A stretch of 7,956 nucleotides of DNA from Flavobacteriaceae bacterium (GCA_013003145.1 JABDLH010000237.1:1-7956), one strand, 5' to 3'; shown: positions 1-5,291, counted from the first letter of the stretch. The notes: a model not told the origin generated them from the letters alone. A program made the numbers and translations.

Positions 1-485
1 ATATTATAAAGGACCCTGGCCTCATATAACTGATTTCCCATTTTATTATACAGCTCTTTAGCCTTATAAAAATGGTAAAAGGCGCTGTCCGGTACAGATT
101 TTATATTGAAAAATACTGCGAGGTCCCAGTGCGATCCAGCCAGTGAGGCTGAATCATTGATCTGAGCCGACATCTGCATTGCGGCAGCATTGGTCTTCCG
201 GAACCCGAGTGAATCATTCAGGTCAAGGAAAGCCAGTGACAGGCGAGACATTGATTGATTGCTCAGGGAATCAACCCCAAGTGAACGGATGGTCTGAAAT
301 GCCTTATACAAGACATCTTTCCTGTAGTCTGGTGACAATTCAGTATTCCTGCCTTGATCAATCCAAGTGCTTATACTGTCTTTGGAGGGGGGTGCTTTGG
401 TACTCCTCTGCTCATTTTGGTTGCAGCCAGCCTGTATACAGAGCAATCCAAGGGATATAAGAAATAATATATACCGGCAATTCAT
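1..485 (-). CDS. TPR-containing lipoprotein, N-terminal part (3' end outside window)
   Basis: An open frame starts at the ATG at 485-483 and stays open for 161 codons to the left edge. Residues 1-20 are a lipoprotein-type signal: a short polar start, a hydrophobic run (YILFLISLGLL) and Cys21 after QAG. Position -3 is Gln rather than Leu, so the lipobox is imperfect. The mature part is soluble. Residues about 115-149 fit one tetratricopeptide repeat (WDLAVFF, then DSAFYHFYKAKELY), and a second seems to begin near 151. In Bacteroidota this architecture often precedes a membrane helix and a histidine-kinase or LuxR-type output domain, but the deciding C-terminus is off the window. The role is therefore unknown: it may be a TPR sensor or a plain TPR lipoprotein. 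The gene lies downstream of a terminator on the same strand and is probably transcribed separately from 606-842. No Shine-Dalgarno is visible. Confidence 0.8.
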   Translation of the reverse strand, partial: MNCRYILFLISLGLLCIQAGCNQNEQRSTKAPPSKDSISTWIDQGRNTELSPDYRKDVLYKAFQTIRSLGVDSLSNQSMSRLSLAFLDLNDSLGFRKTNAAAMQMSAQINDSASLAGSHWDLAVFFNIKSVPDSAFYHFYKAKELYNKMGNQLYEARVLYN

Positions 486-506
486 CAGGGGTTGTTTGTT
501 CTGTTG

Positions 507-539
507 TAAATATACTCCAAAAAAAAAGCCTTAAACAAT
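507..539 (-). promoter_or_regulatory. Possible promoter of the TPR lipoprotein gene
   Basis: On the minus strand TATATTTA (514-507) differs from the Bacteroidota -7 box TAnnTTTG only in the last base. An ATTG (539-536) lies 21 bases upstream, as a -33 element would. Transcription would start about 15 bases before the ATG at 485. The spacer overlaps the terminator hairpin and U-tract of the upstream gene, which makes the assignment tentative. Confidence 0.25.
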
Positions 540-550
540 TCGTTTAAGGC
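519..550 (-). terminator. Rho-independent terminator of the small lipoprotein gene
   Basis: A perfect 9-bp inverted repeat, GCCTTAAAC / GTTTAAGGC (528-536 and 542-550), has a 5-base loop. On the minus strand it is followed at once by nine T (527-519). It lies 56 bases past the stop codon of the gene at 606-842. In the plus direction no T-run follows, so it acts on minus-strand transcripts. Confidence 0.88.
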
Positions 551-605
551 CATTCTATTGTGTCTGATTGGGTATCAGCTCATATACTTAGGAATACACA
601 GTGAT

Positions 606-842
606 TTAATTACCACCTGTAACATCATCATCAGTTCTTCTGTCAATGATCACGATATCACCATCGGTACCATCCTCATCATCATCCGGATCATCTCTCC
701 TGTCTATAGGAACGATGTCTCCATCTGTTGCTTGTACGTTCTCGTATAATGCAGAAGTTTCCTCCATATTATTCTCTGCCGTGCAGGAGAAGAATCCTAA
801 TGTTAATAATACCATTGCCAAAATGCTGAATACCTGTTTCAT
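606..842 (-). CDS. Small acidic lipoprotein with a duplicated TDGDIV-x-IDRR peptide
   Basis: This encodes 78 residues from the ATG at 842. Residues 1-19 are a signal (MKQVFSILAMVLLTLGFFS) ending at Cys20, a probable lipidation site, although the preceding FFS is a loose lipobox. The mature part is about 58 residues, very rich in Asp and Glu, with no predicted fold. It carries two copies of an 11-residue motif 20 residues apart: TDGDIVPIDRR (39-49) and TDGDIVIIDRR (59-69). An Asp/Glu run (DDPDDDEDG) separates them, and a DDD tract follows copy 2. I do not recognise the family. It has its own terminator and a possible promoter, so it is probably a monocistronic, expressed gene. A surface-exposed metal-binding or adhesive tail, or a secreted peptide precursor, are guesses. 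The plus-strand frame over the same bases is judged a shadow because this strand has the signal peptide, terminator and protein-level repeat. Confidence 0.82.
   Translation of the reverse strand: MKQVFSILAMVLLTLGFFSCTAENNMEETSALYENVQATDGDIVPIDRRDDPDDDEDGTDGDIVIIDRRTDDDVTGGN
636..728 (-). repeat. Two-copy 11-residue coding repeat within the small lipoprotein gene
   Basis: Copy 1 is at 728-696 and copy 2 at 668-636, 60 bases apart in register. Ten of 11 residues are identical (Pro45 versus Ile65). Many codons differ synonymously (GGA/GGT, GAC/GAT, GTT/GTG, ATA/ATT, AGG/AGA). The duplication therefore looks old and maintained at protein level rather than a recent slippage product. Confidence 0.8.
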
Positions 843-878
843 CGTATTTGTTTTTAAATTGGTTATACGTTCATGTTT

Positions 879-910
879 CTAAACTACAGAGCACGACACT
901 AAGACCGAAA
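879..910 (-). promoter_or_regulatory. Weak candidate promoter of the small lipoprotein gene
   Basis: On the minus strand TAGTTTAG (886-879) resembles the -7 box TAnnTTTG with one mismatch. A TTTC (910-907) lies 20 bases upstream in place of the usual TTTG -33 element. The implied leader is about 35 bases, with an A-rich stretch just before the ATG at 842. Confidence 0.28.
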
Positions 911-978
911 GTTTCTACCTTCCATTTAGTGAAACTGCTCTATTTGTGAGAATTACTCTGTTTTCTGAGAGAATTCTG

Positions 979-1710
979 CTAATTGAGGGTGGTGATCGAA
1001 TTTTTGGAGAGGACCTTCTTCAGGCTATCGATATTTTCTCGATAGGTTTTTGAAAAAGGCAATTGCATTTTCCCGGTTTTCAGGGTACAAAGACTTTTGC
1101 CGTAGTTGATACGGGAGACATAATTCATGTTAAGGATGTAACTCTGGTGTACCCTGATAAAGTTCTTTGGTAATTGGCTTTCAAAAGTTTTAAGCGTTTT
1201 AAAAGCACTGATGGTGCTGCCGTCTTTCATAAAAAAGTCGGTCGAATTGTTATCAGCTTTCAGGTACAGGATCTCATCCGTATCCAGGTAATGGAAATCC
1301 TTATAGGATTTAAGGCATAAGGTGGTGCCGGCATGTTCTTTTGGTAATTGTTTCTTGAGGCGTAGCAGGGTTTTGCGCATGTCAAATTCATTGAAAGGCA
1401 ACAACCAGTAGTCAAAGAAATCGTTTTTGATGGCGTCATAGGCGTGATCTTTACCGCTGGAGATACCGATCAAAATAGGGAACTCTGTCATATACAGGTG
1501 TAACTCTTTTACCATTTGGAAATACAAGGACGCCCCGTGATCCAGGTTGAGGAAAACAATATCCGGATGATGTTTCAAAATGGTGTTAAGGCCGTCTTCA
1601 TGATCCGTGGCCTGGGCGACGCACTGGAAATCTCCATAATCCTCCAGGTAATGCTGCAATTGCAAGCTGGAAGTTGCGTTTTGATCAATTATGGTATAGG
1701 TATATTCCAT
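979..1710 (-). CDS. LytTR-family DNA-binding regulator with a degenerate receiver domain
   Basis: This is a 243-residue cytoplasmic transcription regulator. Residues 1-120 fold as a response-regulator receiver: MEYTYTIIDQN as strand 1, PDIVFLNLDHG around strand 3, and DYWLLPF before the last helix. Residues about 131-235 are a LytTR DNA-binding domain, shown by HYLDTDEILYLKADNN and FIRVHQSYILN. Key receiver residues are changed. The phospho-acceptor Asp is Asn55, the acidic pair is Asp9-Gln10, and the conserved Lys before Pro-Phe is Leu104; Ser84/85 occupies the Thr/Ser position. Canonical Asp phosphorylation is therefore unlikely. I chose the ATG at 1710 because it places these residues at the usual receiver positions. 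An in-frame ATG at 1740 would add MTNFNLVILG and cannot be excluded. No LytS-type kinase is adjacent. The neighbouring lipoprotein genes downstream are possible targets (inference). Confidence 0.9.
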   Translation of the reverse strand: MEYTYTIIDQNATSSLQLQHYLEDYGDFQCVAQATDHEDGLNTILKHHPDIVFLNLDHGASLYFQMVKELHLYMTEFPILIGISSGKDHAYDAIKNDFFDYWLLPFNEFDMRKTLLRLKKQLPKEHAGTTLCLKSYKDFHYLDTDEILYLKADNNSTDFFMKDGSTISAFKTLKTFESQLPKNFIRVHQSYILNMNYVSRINYGKSLCTLKTGKMQLPFSKTYRENIDSLKKVLSKNSITTLN

Positions 1711-1764
1711 GCCCAAGATAACTAGGTTAAAATTAGTCATGTTATTTCATTGGGGGTTATAGAA

Positions 1765-1787
1765 AAACCATAGAATTTCTATGGTTT
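1765..1787. promoter_or_regulatory. Perfect 10-bp inverted repeat upstream of the LytTR regulator
   Basis: AAACCATAGA (1765-1774) is the exact reverse complement of TCTATGGTTT (1778-1787), with a 3-base spacer. It lies 25-55 bases upstream of the two possible LytTR starts and 84 bases past the stop of the thioesterase gene. On the minus strand it is followed by a short T-run (1767-1763), so it may be a weak terminator for the thioesterase/QC transcript. The symmetry and position at the likely transcript start equally suit an operator or a leader hairpin. Confidence 0.5.
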
Positions 1788-1793
1788 ATATAC

Positions 1794-1826
1794 CTAAAGT
1801 ACTGATAATGACCTTGATCTCGGAAA
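1794..1826 (-). promoter_or_regulatory. Weak candidate promoter of the LytTR regulator gene
   Basis: On the minus strand TACTTTAG (1801-1794) matches TAnnTTTG with one mismatch. A TTTC (1826-1823) lies 21 bases upstream. The same arrangement (TTTC, 20-21 bases, TAnTTTAG) precedes the small lipoprotein gene. Transcription would begin at or just inside the inverted repeat at 1765-1787. Confidence 0.25.
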
Positions 1827-1870
1827 TTACTCGATGAATGGTGTGTTAAATTTTCTACATGCGGAGCTGT

Positions 1871-2260
1871 TCAGAGGAATAAATTCTGTACATCTATACC
1901 AATCCTTGCCGGCTTAAGGCTTGCAGGGTCTAGCATACACCATTTAGTAACGGATTCCACCAATAATTCGTTCCCCTCTTCCAGATACATTTCAACAACC
2001 CGTTCAGAGATGGGCCCCTTGGCAGATTTGATATAGGTTTCCATGCGGATACGGTCTCCCAATTTAGCGGAACTTTTATAGGTGATATTATGGTTGACAA
2101 CCACCCATATTACCCGGTCCAGTAGGGCAGGGGGAGCTACAGAGAGCCAATGATTCTTAGAAACATCTTGTATCCACTGTACATATCGTACATTATTTAC
2201 ATGCTGCAGATCGTCAAGATCATCTTCGATAACCGTATGGCTTTGTGTAAATCGCTGCAT
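1871..2260 (-). CDS. Acyl-CoA thioesterase of the 4HBT hotdog family
   Basis: This 129-residue protein has the usual length of single-hotdog thioesterases of the 4-hydroxybenzoyl-CoA/YbgC/FadM group, which hydrolyse acyl-CoA or acyl-ACP thioesters in the cytoplasm. The family motif is at residues 16-29: DDLQHVNNVRYVQW, with Asp16 in the catalytic position and His20-Val-Asn-Asn on the hot-dog helix. The rest fits the beta-sheet (VIWVVVNHNITYKSSAKLGDRIRMETYI, RVVEMYL, VESVTKWCMLD). The substrate cannot be told from sequence. The ATG at 2260 overlaps the stop of the glutaminyl cyclase gene (TGATG), so the two are co-transcribed and probably translationally coupled. No Shine-Dalgarno is evident, in keeping with start by coupling. 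Confidence 0.9.
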   Translation of the reverse strand: MQRFTQSHTVIEDDLDDLQHVNNVRYVQWIQDVSKNHWLSVAPPALLDRVIWVVVNHNITYKSSAKLGDRIRMETYIKSAKGPISERVVEMYLEEGNELLVESVTKWCMLDPASLKPARIGIDVQNLFL

Positions 2261-3303
2261 CAGTTCTTGGGTTTGATCTTTACTTCGAATATTTTATCCC
2301 AATATTTCCCGGTGACAAATAATGTTTTCCTCCCGGGATGGTAGGCAACACCGTTCAGCACATCCAGTTGTGGATGTTTAGCTACTTTTTCTTTTAACCC
2401 ACCAAAATTAATGACCCCTTCTATGGCACCGGAGACCGGGTCAATGATCATCATGCTCTCTTTTTGCCAGACATTGGCGTAAATCTTTCCCTCTACGTAT
2501 TCCAGTTCATTGGCCTTATTAAAGACAGACTTGTTAGTCACGGTCTGTATATAATCCTTTTCGGTCAAAGTAGCGGGATCCAGGATCCAGATCTTCTCTG
2601 TACCATCGCTTTTATAGATCTGCTGGCCGTCGTTGCAGAGGCCCCAACCTTCTTTGCTCTTACCGTATTTAAAGCTACCGGTCTTTTTAAACGTATCGAG
2701 GTCGTAAGTAAAACCAAGCCCACTTTGCCAGGTAAGCTGGTAAATGGTATTTCCCATAATAGTGATCCCTTCACCAAAATAATTTTCGTTCAGGTCTATT
2801 TGGTCCAAAACCTCTCCCGAATTGTAATCTACCTTCATCAAGGCAGAACTCCCCTTCTTCCCCGTACCCTCGTACAGGGTATCATTATGGAATTCTAACC
2901 CCTGGGTGAACGAACTCTTCTGATGTGGGTAGGTGTTCACTATTTCGTAGGTATAGATCCTGGGAGCGTCTTTAGCCAGGAGTAGTATATTTTTATTTAT
3001 TTCAGCTTCACCCCCCTCAAAAGTAATCTTAGCTACCAGCTTCCTGTTCCCTAATTTTTCTGTATCCAGGCGAATTGTATTATCCGCAGCAGGTAGTACT
3101 TTGCCGTCTAAGGAATACTGCACATCCAGAATTTCCTTATCCTTCTTATTAGCCAGTTGAACGGCTACCTCTTCCTGGGTGTGGAATACGCCATGATCTT
3201 CTTTTATTTCTATTTCAAAGAGGGAAGATGGATTATCTGTTCCTCCACAGGCGAGGAATAATAATAAAAAGCTGCTACAGCTGATCAGTTTAAAAAAACT
3301 CAT
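2260..3303 (-). CDS. Glutaminyl-peptide cyclotransferase (plant-type), lipoprotein
   Basis: This 347-residue enzyme converts N-terminal Gln of proteins to pyroglutamate and releases ammonia. Residues 1-18 are a lipoprotein signal (SFLLLFLAC, lipidated Cys19), placing it outside the cytoplasmic membrane. Residues about 30-110 look like an extra beta-sandwich module. About 115-345 form the plant-type beta-propeller of PF05096, with family motifs SFTQGLEF (131-138), YEGTG (144-148), FGEGIT (176-181), EGWGL (218-222), NELEYV (265-270), ANVW (276-279), LNGVAY (316-321) and TGKYWDK (331-337). The start is the ATG at 3303. A longer frame begins at a TTG at 3324, but that would put MPLNQKF in front of a good signal peptide. 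In Bacteroidota many signal-peptidase products begin with Gln, which makes them natural substrates (family knowledge). It is the first gene of a two-gene unit with the thioesterase. Confidence 0.93.
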   Translation of the reverse strand: MSFFKLISCSSFLLLFLACGGTDNPSSLFEIEIKEDHGVFHTQEEVAVQLANKKDKEILDVQYSLDGKVLPAADNTIRLDTEKLGNRKLVAKITFEGGEAEINKNILLLAKDAPRIYTYEIVNTYPHQKSSFTQGLEFHNDTLYEGTGKKGSSALMKVDYNSGEVLDQIDLNENYFGEGITIMGNTIYQLTWQSGLGFTYDLDTFKKTGSFKYGKSKEGWGLCNDGQQIYKSDGTEKIWILDPATLTEKDYIQTVTNKSVFNKANELEYVEGKIYANVWQKESMMIIDPVSGAIEGVINFGGLKEKVAKHPQLDVLNGVAYHPGRKTLFVTGKYWDKIFEVKIKPKN

Positions 3304-3387
3304 GAATTTCTGGTTTAGAGGCAATTGCGGCCACTGCTATTGAAAGCCCCGCCATATCGGCAATGTTAACATATTACAAACTGTATG

Positions 3388-3395
3388 CAAAGATA
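3388..3395 (-). promoter_or_regulatory. -7 element of the glutaminyl cyclase operon promoter
   Basis: On the minus strand TATCTTTG is a perfect match to TAnnTTTG, about 85 bases upstream of the ATG at 3303. A TTTG lies upstream (3424-3421), but the 25-base spacing is longer than the usual 19-21, so the -33 half is uncertain. An alternative -7 box, TATATTTG, occurs at 3428-3421 on the same strand. Confidence 0.5.
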
Positions 3396-3413
3396 AAATA
3401 AGAGGTGAAATTG

Positions 3414-3444
3414 ATTGCCTCAAATATAAAAGATTGTATCTTTG
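3414..3444 (+). promoter_or_regulatory. Promoter of the SRP RNA gene
   Basis: ATTG (3414-3417), a 19-base spacer and TATCTTTG (3437-3444) match the Bacteroidota sigma consensus TTTG / TAnnTTTG. The predicted start, about 5 bases downstream, coincides with the first base of the terminal stem of the RNA at about 3449. Confidence 0.8.
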
Positions 3445-3448
3445 CACG

Positions 3449-3550
3449 AGGCAAGTCCTACACGACCAGCTCCTGCAGAATCCCCCAGGGCGGGAACGCA
3501 GCAAGGGTATGCGGTCGTAGCGGTGCGATGTAGGTAGCTTGCCTTTTTTT
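3449..3550 (+). ncRNA. ffs: Signal recognition particle RNA, small bacterial type (4.5S)
   Basis: This RNA of about 100 nt is the core of the SRP. It binds Ffh and brings ribosomes making membrane and exported proteins to FtsY. The conserved domain IV is clear: a CCAGG side, then GCG-GGAA-CGC (GGAA tetraloop at 3493-3496), then AGCAAGG on the other side. The rest folds into one long hairpin: AGGCAAG (3449-3455) with CTTGCCT (3538-3544), CCTACA (3457-3462) with TGTAGG (3529-3534), and ACGACC (3462-3467) with GGTCGT (3513-3518); A3462 can join only one of the last two helices. It has no Alu domain. It has its own promoter and ends in the U-tract of its terminator. The open frame across it on the minus strand is not a gene. 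Confidence 0.95.
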
Positions 3551-3551
3551 T
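3538..3551 (+). terminator. Terminator of the SRP RNA
   Basis: The 3' half of the terminal stem (CTTGCCT, pairing with 3449-3455) runs straight into eight T (3544-3551). The closing helix of the RNA thus doubles as the terminator stem, as is common for small SRP RNAs. Confidence 0.8.
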
Positions 3552-3678
3552 ATGCCCAAAAGTCAGATGTGGCGCGCTGTATTTCTTCAATATCCACGGT
3601 CTGTCAAATTCACATATACACCTTACCATATATTATGTTTACCACTATAGGCCGGTTGCTTTTATTTATGCAACCTAC

Positions 3679-3709
3679 TTGTGACAGGGGGCATTAATTT
3701 GTTAATTTG
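3679..3709 (+). promoter_or_regulatory. Candidate promoter of the SDR-transaldolase unit
   Basis: TTG (3679-3681), 20 bases, then TTAATTTG (3702-3709), one mismatch from TAnnTTTG. It ends only 6 bases before the ATG at 3716, so the transcript would be leaderless or nearly so. Apart from an AGG two bases before the ATG (3711-3713), no ribosome-binding site is seen. Confidence 0.4.
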
Positions 3710-3715
3710 CAGGCT

Positions 3716-4525
3716 ATGAAAAATAAGGTGGTCTTGATCACAGGCGGTAGTTCCGGTATCGGCCTGGCAATTGGCACATTCCTCAGTGGGAAAGGATATA
3801 TCGTTTATGGTACCAGCCGGAATCCTGAAAAAAATAAAGAATTTTCGGCCTTCAAGCTTTTAAAGCTCGATGTGCGTGATCAGGCATCTATCACCGCCGC
3901 AACAGCTCAGCTTCTGGAGATGGAGGGAAGGTTAGACGTCCTGATCAACAATGCAGGGGTAGGGATAACCGGCCCCATTGAAGAAACTCCGGGGCACGAA
4001 ATTCGGAAAGCTTTTGACACCAATCTGCACGGTCCATTATCTATGATCAATGCTGTCCTCCCTATAATGCGCCGGCAGGGAAACGGTCAGATCATCAATA
4101 TTACCTCCATTGCCGGTTATATGGGGCTGCCTTACCGCGCCTACTATTCAGCGAGCAAGGGGGCCTTAGAGTTGATGACCGAGGCATTGAGAATGGAGGT
4201 AAAGGACTTTAATATTCAATGTACCTCCCTTGCACCGGGAGATTTTGCTACGAATATCGCAGCAGGGCGATACCATGCCCCCATATCAGAACAGTCTCCT
4301 TACAAAGACGCCTACTCCAATACCCTGAAGCTGATGGACCAGCATGTAGATGCAGGGCAAGATCCCATCAGGGTGGCAGAAAAAGTCTACCAGATTATAC
4401 AAAGCAAGCGGCCAAAAGTGCATTACCGTGTAGGTAGTCCGCTGCAAAAGTTCTCCCTGGTCCTGAAGAAGTTACTCCCTGATCAACTATACGAGAGGTT
4501 ATTGATCAATCATTATAAATTGTAG
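3716..4525 (+). CDS. Short-chain dehydrogenase/reductase (classical SDR, probably NADP(H))
   Basis: This is a 269-residue cytoplasmic oxidoreductase with a Rossmann fold. The cofactor motif TGGSSGIG is at 9-16, NNAG at 78-81 and the structural Asn at 103. The catalytic set is Ser131, Tyr144 and Lys148 (YSASK), with the usual Ser-Tyr spacing of 13. Arg35 in TSRNPE, just after strand 2, favours NADP(H) over NAD(H). The tail (about 230-269, RPKVHYRVGSPLQKF and KKLLPDQLYERLL) resembles SDRs acting on ketones or lipid-like substrates, but the substrate is not deducible. The ATG at 3716 begins the typical MKNKVVLITGG. The frame extends to a TTG at 3707 that overlaps the promoter-like box, so I reject that start. 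Transaldolase follows after 55 bases on the same strand and is probably co-transcribed. Confidence 0.93.
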   Translation: MKNKVVLITGGSSGIGLAIGTFLSGKGYIVYGTSRNPEKNKEFSAFKLLKLDVRDQASITAATAQLLEMEGRLDVLINNAGVGITGPIEETPGHEIRKAFDTNLHGPLSMINAVLPIMRRQGNGQIINITSIAGYMGLPYRAYYSASKGALELMTEALRMEVKDFNIQCTSLAPGDFATNIAAGRYHAPISEQSPYKDAYSNTLKLMDQHVDAGQDPIRVAEKVYQIIQSKRPKVHYRVGSPLQKFSLVLKKLLPDQLYERLLINHYKL

Positions 4526-4531
4526 CTTAGT

Positions 4532-4548
4532 ATCCCTATCTTAGGGGT
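4532..4548. other. Small hairpin between the SDR and transaldolase genes
   Basis: CCCTA (4534-4538), loop TCT, TAGGG (4542-4546), extended by a T·G and an A-T pair. No T-run follows, so it is not a convincing terminator. It could cause partial attenuation or stabilise processed mRNA ends. Confidence 0.3.
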
Positions 4549-4580
4549 CTATTATACATTATAGATCAAAATACACACTT

Positions 4581-5234
4581 ATGAAATTTTTTATAGACAC
4601 CGCTAACCTCGATCAGATCAAAGAAGCCCAGGAATTAGGGGTTCTTGACGGGGTTACCACCAATCCTTCGCTGATGGCCAAAGAAGGCATCACGGGAAAA
4701 GACAATATACTGAAGCATTATGTTACGATCTGCAATATCGTTGACGGGGACGTCTCCGCCGAGGTGATCGCTACAGAGTTTGACCAGATCGTCAAAGAAG
4801 GTGAAGAACTGGCAGAACTGCACGAACAAATCGTGGTAAAAGTTCCCATGATCAAAGATGGCGTTAAGGCGCTTAAATATTTTTCGGATAAGGGAATCAG
4901 GACCAACTGTACACTGGTATTTTCTGCCGGGCAGGCCTTATTGGCTGCCAAGGCGGGAGCGAGCTATGTTTCTCCATTCCTGGGTAGATTAGATGATATT
5001 TCTACAGACGGTCTTAACCTGATCTCCGAAATTCGACTTATCTATGATAATTATGGTTTTGAGACAGAGATCCTGGCAGCATCCATAAGGCATACCATGC
5101 ATGTGATCGATTGCGCCAAGCTTGGTGCCGATGTGATGACAGGACCACTTTCTTCCATTACAGGCCTGCTAAATCACCCTTTAACCGATATAGGACTTAA
5201 GAAATTCCTAGAAGATTATAAGAAAGGAAATTAG
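4581..5234 (+). CDS. Transaldolase, small FSA/TalC-type
   Basis: This is a 217-residue class I aldolase of the short transaldolase family, a decameric TIM barrel in its relatives. It transfers dihydroxyacetone from fructose 6-phosphate or sedoheptulose 7-phosphate in the non-oxidative pentose phosphate pathway. Visible motifs are FFIDTANL (3-10), [12 protein letters not shown] (25-36), the Schiff-base Lys87 in [17 protein letters not shown] (129-139) and ILAASIRH (164-171). Glu61 and Phe133 stand where E. coli fructose-6-phosphate aldolase has Gln59 and Tyr131; both are the transaldolase-type choices, so I call transaldolase rather than F6P aldolase. The ATG at 4581 gives the standard N-terminus. 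No promoter box is apparent in the 55-base gap, so transcription probably comes from the SDR promoter. A strong terminator follows. Confidence 0.95.
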   Translation: MKFFIDTANLDQIKEAQELGVLDGVTTNPSLMAKEGITGKDNILKHYVTICNIVDGDVSAEVIATEFDQIVKEGEELAELHEQIVVKVPMIKDGVKALKYFSDKGIRTNCTLVFSAGQALLAAKAGASYVSPFLGRLDDISTDGLNLISEIRLIYDNYGFETEILAASIRHTMHVIDCAKLGADVMTGPLSSITGLLNHPLTDIGLKKFLEDYKKGN

Positions 5235-5262
5235 GTTACAGCTACAAGCTCATTATAAAATC

Positions 5263-5291
5263 AGCCTGGGTATAAAGCCCGGGCTTTTTTT
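5263..5291 (+). terminator. Rho-independent terminator of the SDR-transaldolase unit
   Basis: AGCCTGGG (5263-5270) pairs with CCCGGGCT (5278-5285), with one T·G wobble and a 7-base loop, followed by T through 5291. It lies 29 bases past the transaldolase stop, between convergent genes. Read on the minus strand it is followed by only a short T tract (5260-5257), so any bidirectional use would be weak. Confidence 0.88.

Noticed and set aside
179..460. Plus-strand frame of 93 codons
   Set aside because: It lies opposite the TPR lipoprotein frame, has no family resemblance, and has a Cys/Trp-rich shadow composition.
646..882. Plus-strand frame of 78 codons opposite the small lipoprotein gene
   Set aside because: Ser/Pro/Ile-rich mirror of the acidic repeat; the minus strand has the signal peptide, terminator and codon-level evidence of a conserved peptide.
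949..977. Imperfect hairpin (AGAATT/AATTCT with an inner CTC/GAG) just past the LytTR stop
   Set aside because: It has an internal loop and is not followed by a T-run on the minus strand, so it is not reported as a terminator.
2464..2898. Plus-strand frame of 144 codons with hydrophobic stretches
   Set aside because: Fully antisense to the beta-propeller region of the glutaminyl cyclase, whose motifs are clear; no promoter or family match.
3304..3324. TTG start extending the glutaminyl cyclase by 7 residues
   Set aside because: It would place a polar MPLNQKF before a standard lipoprotein signal; the ATG at 3303 fits better.
3420..3629. Minus-strand frame of 69 codons across the SRP RNA
   Set aside because: Its sequence is explained by the conserved structured RNA on the plus strand.
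3707..3715. TTG start extending the SDR by 3 residues
   Set aside because: It overlaps the -7-like box; the ATG at 3716 gives the classical SDR N-terminus.
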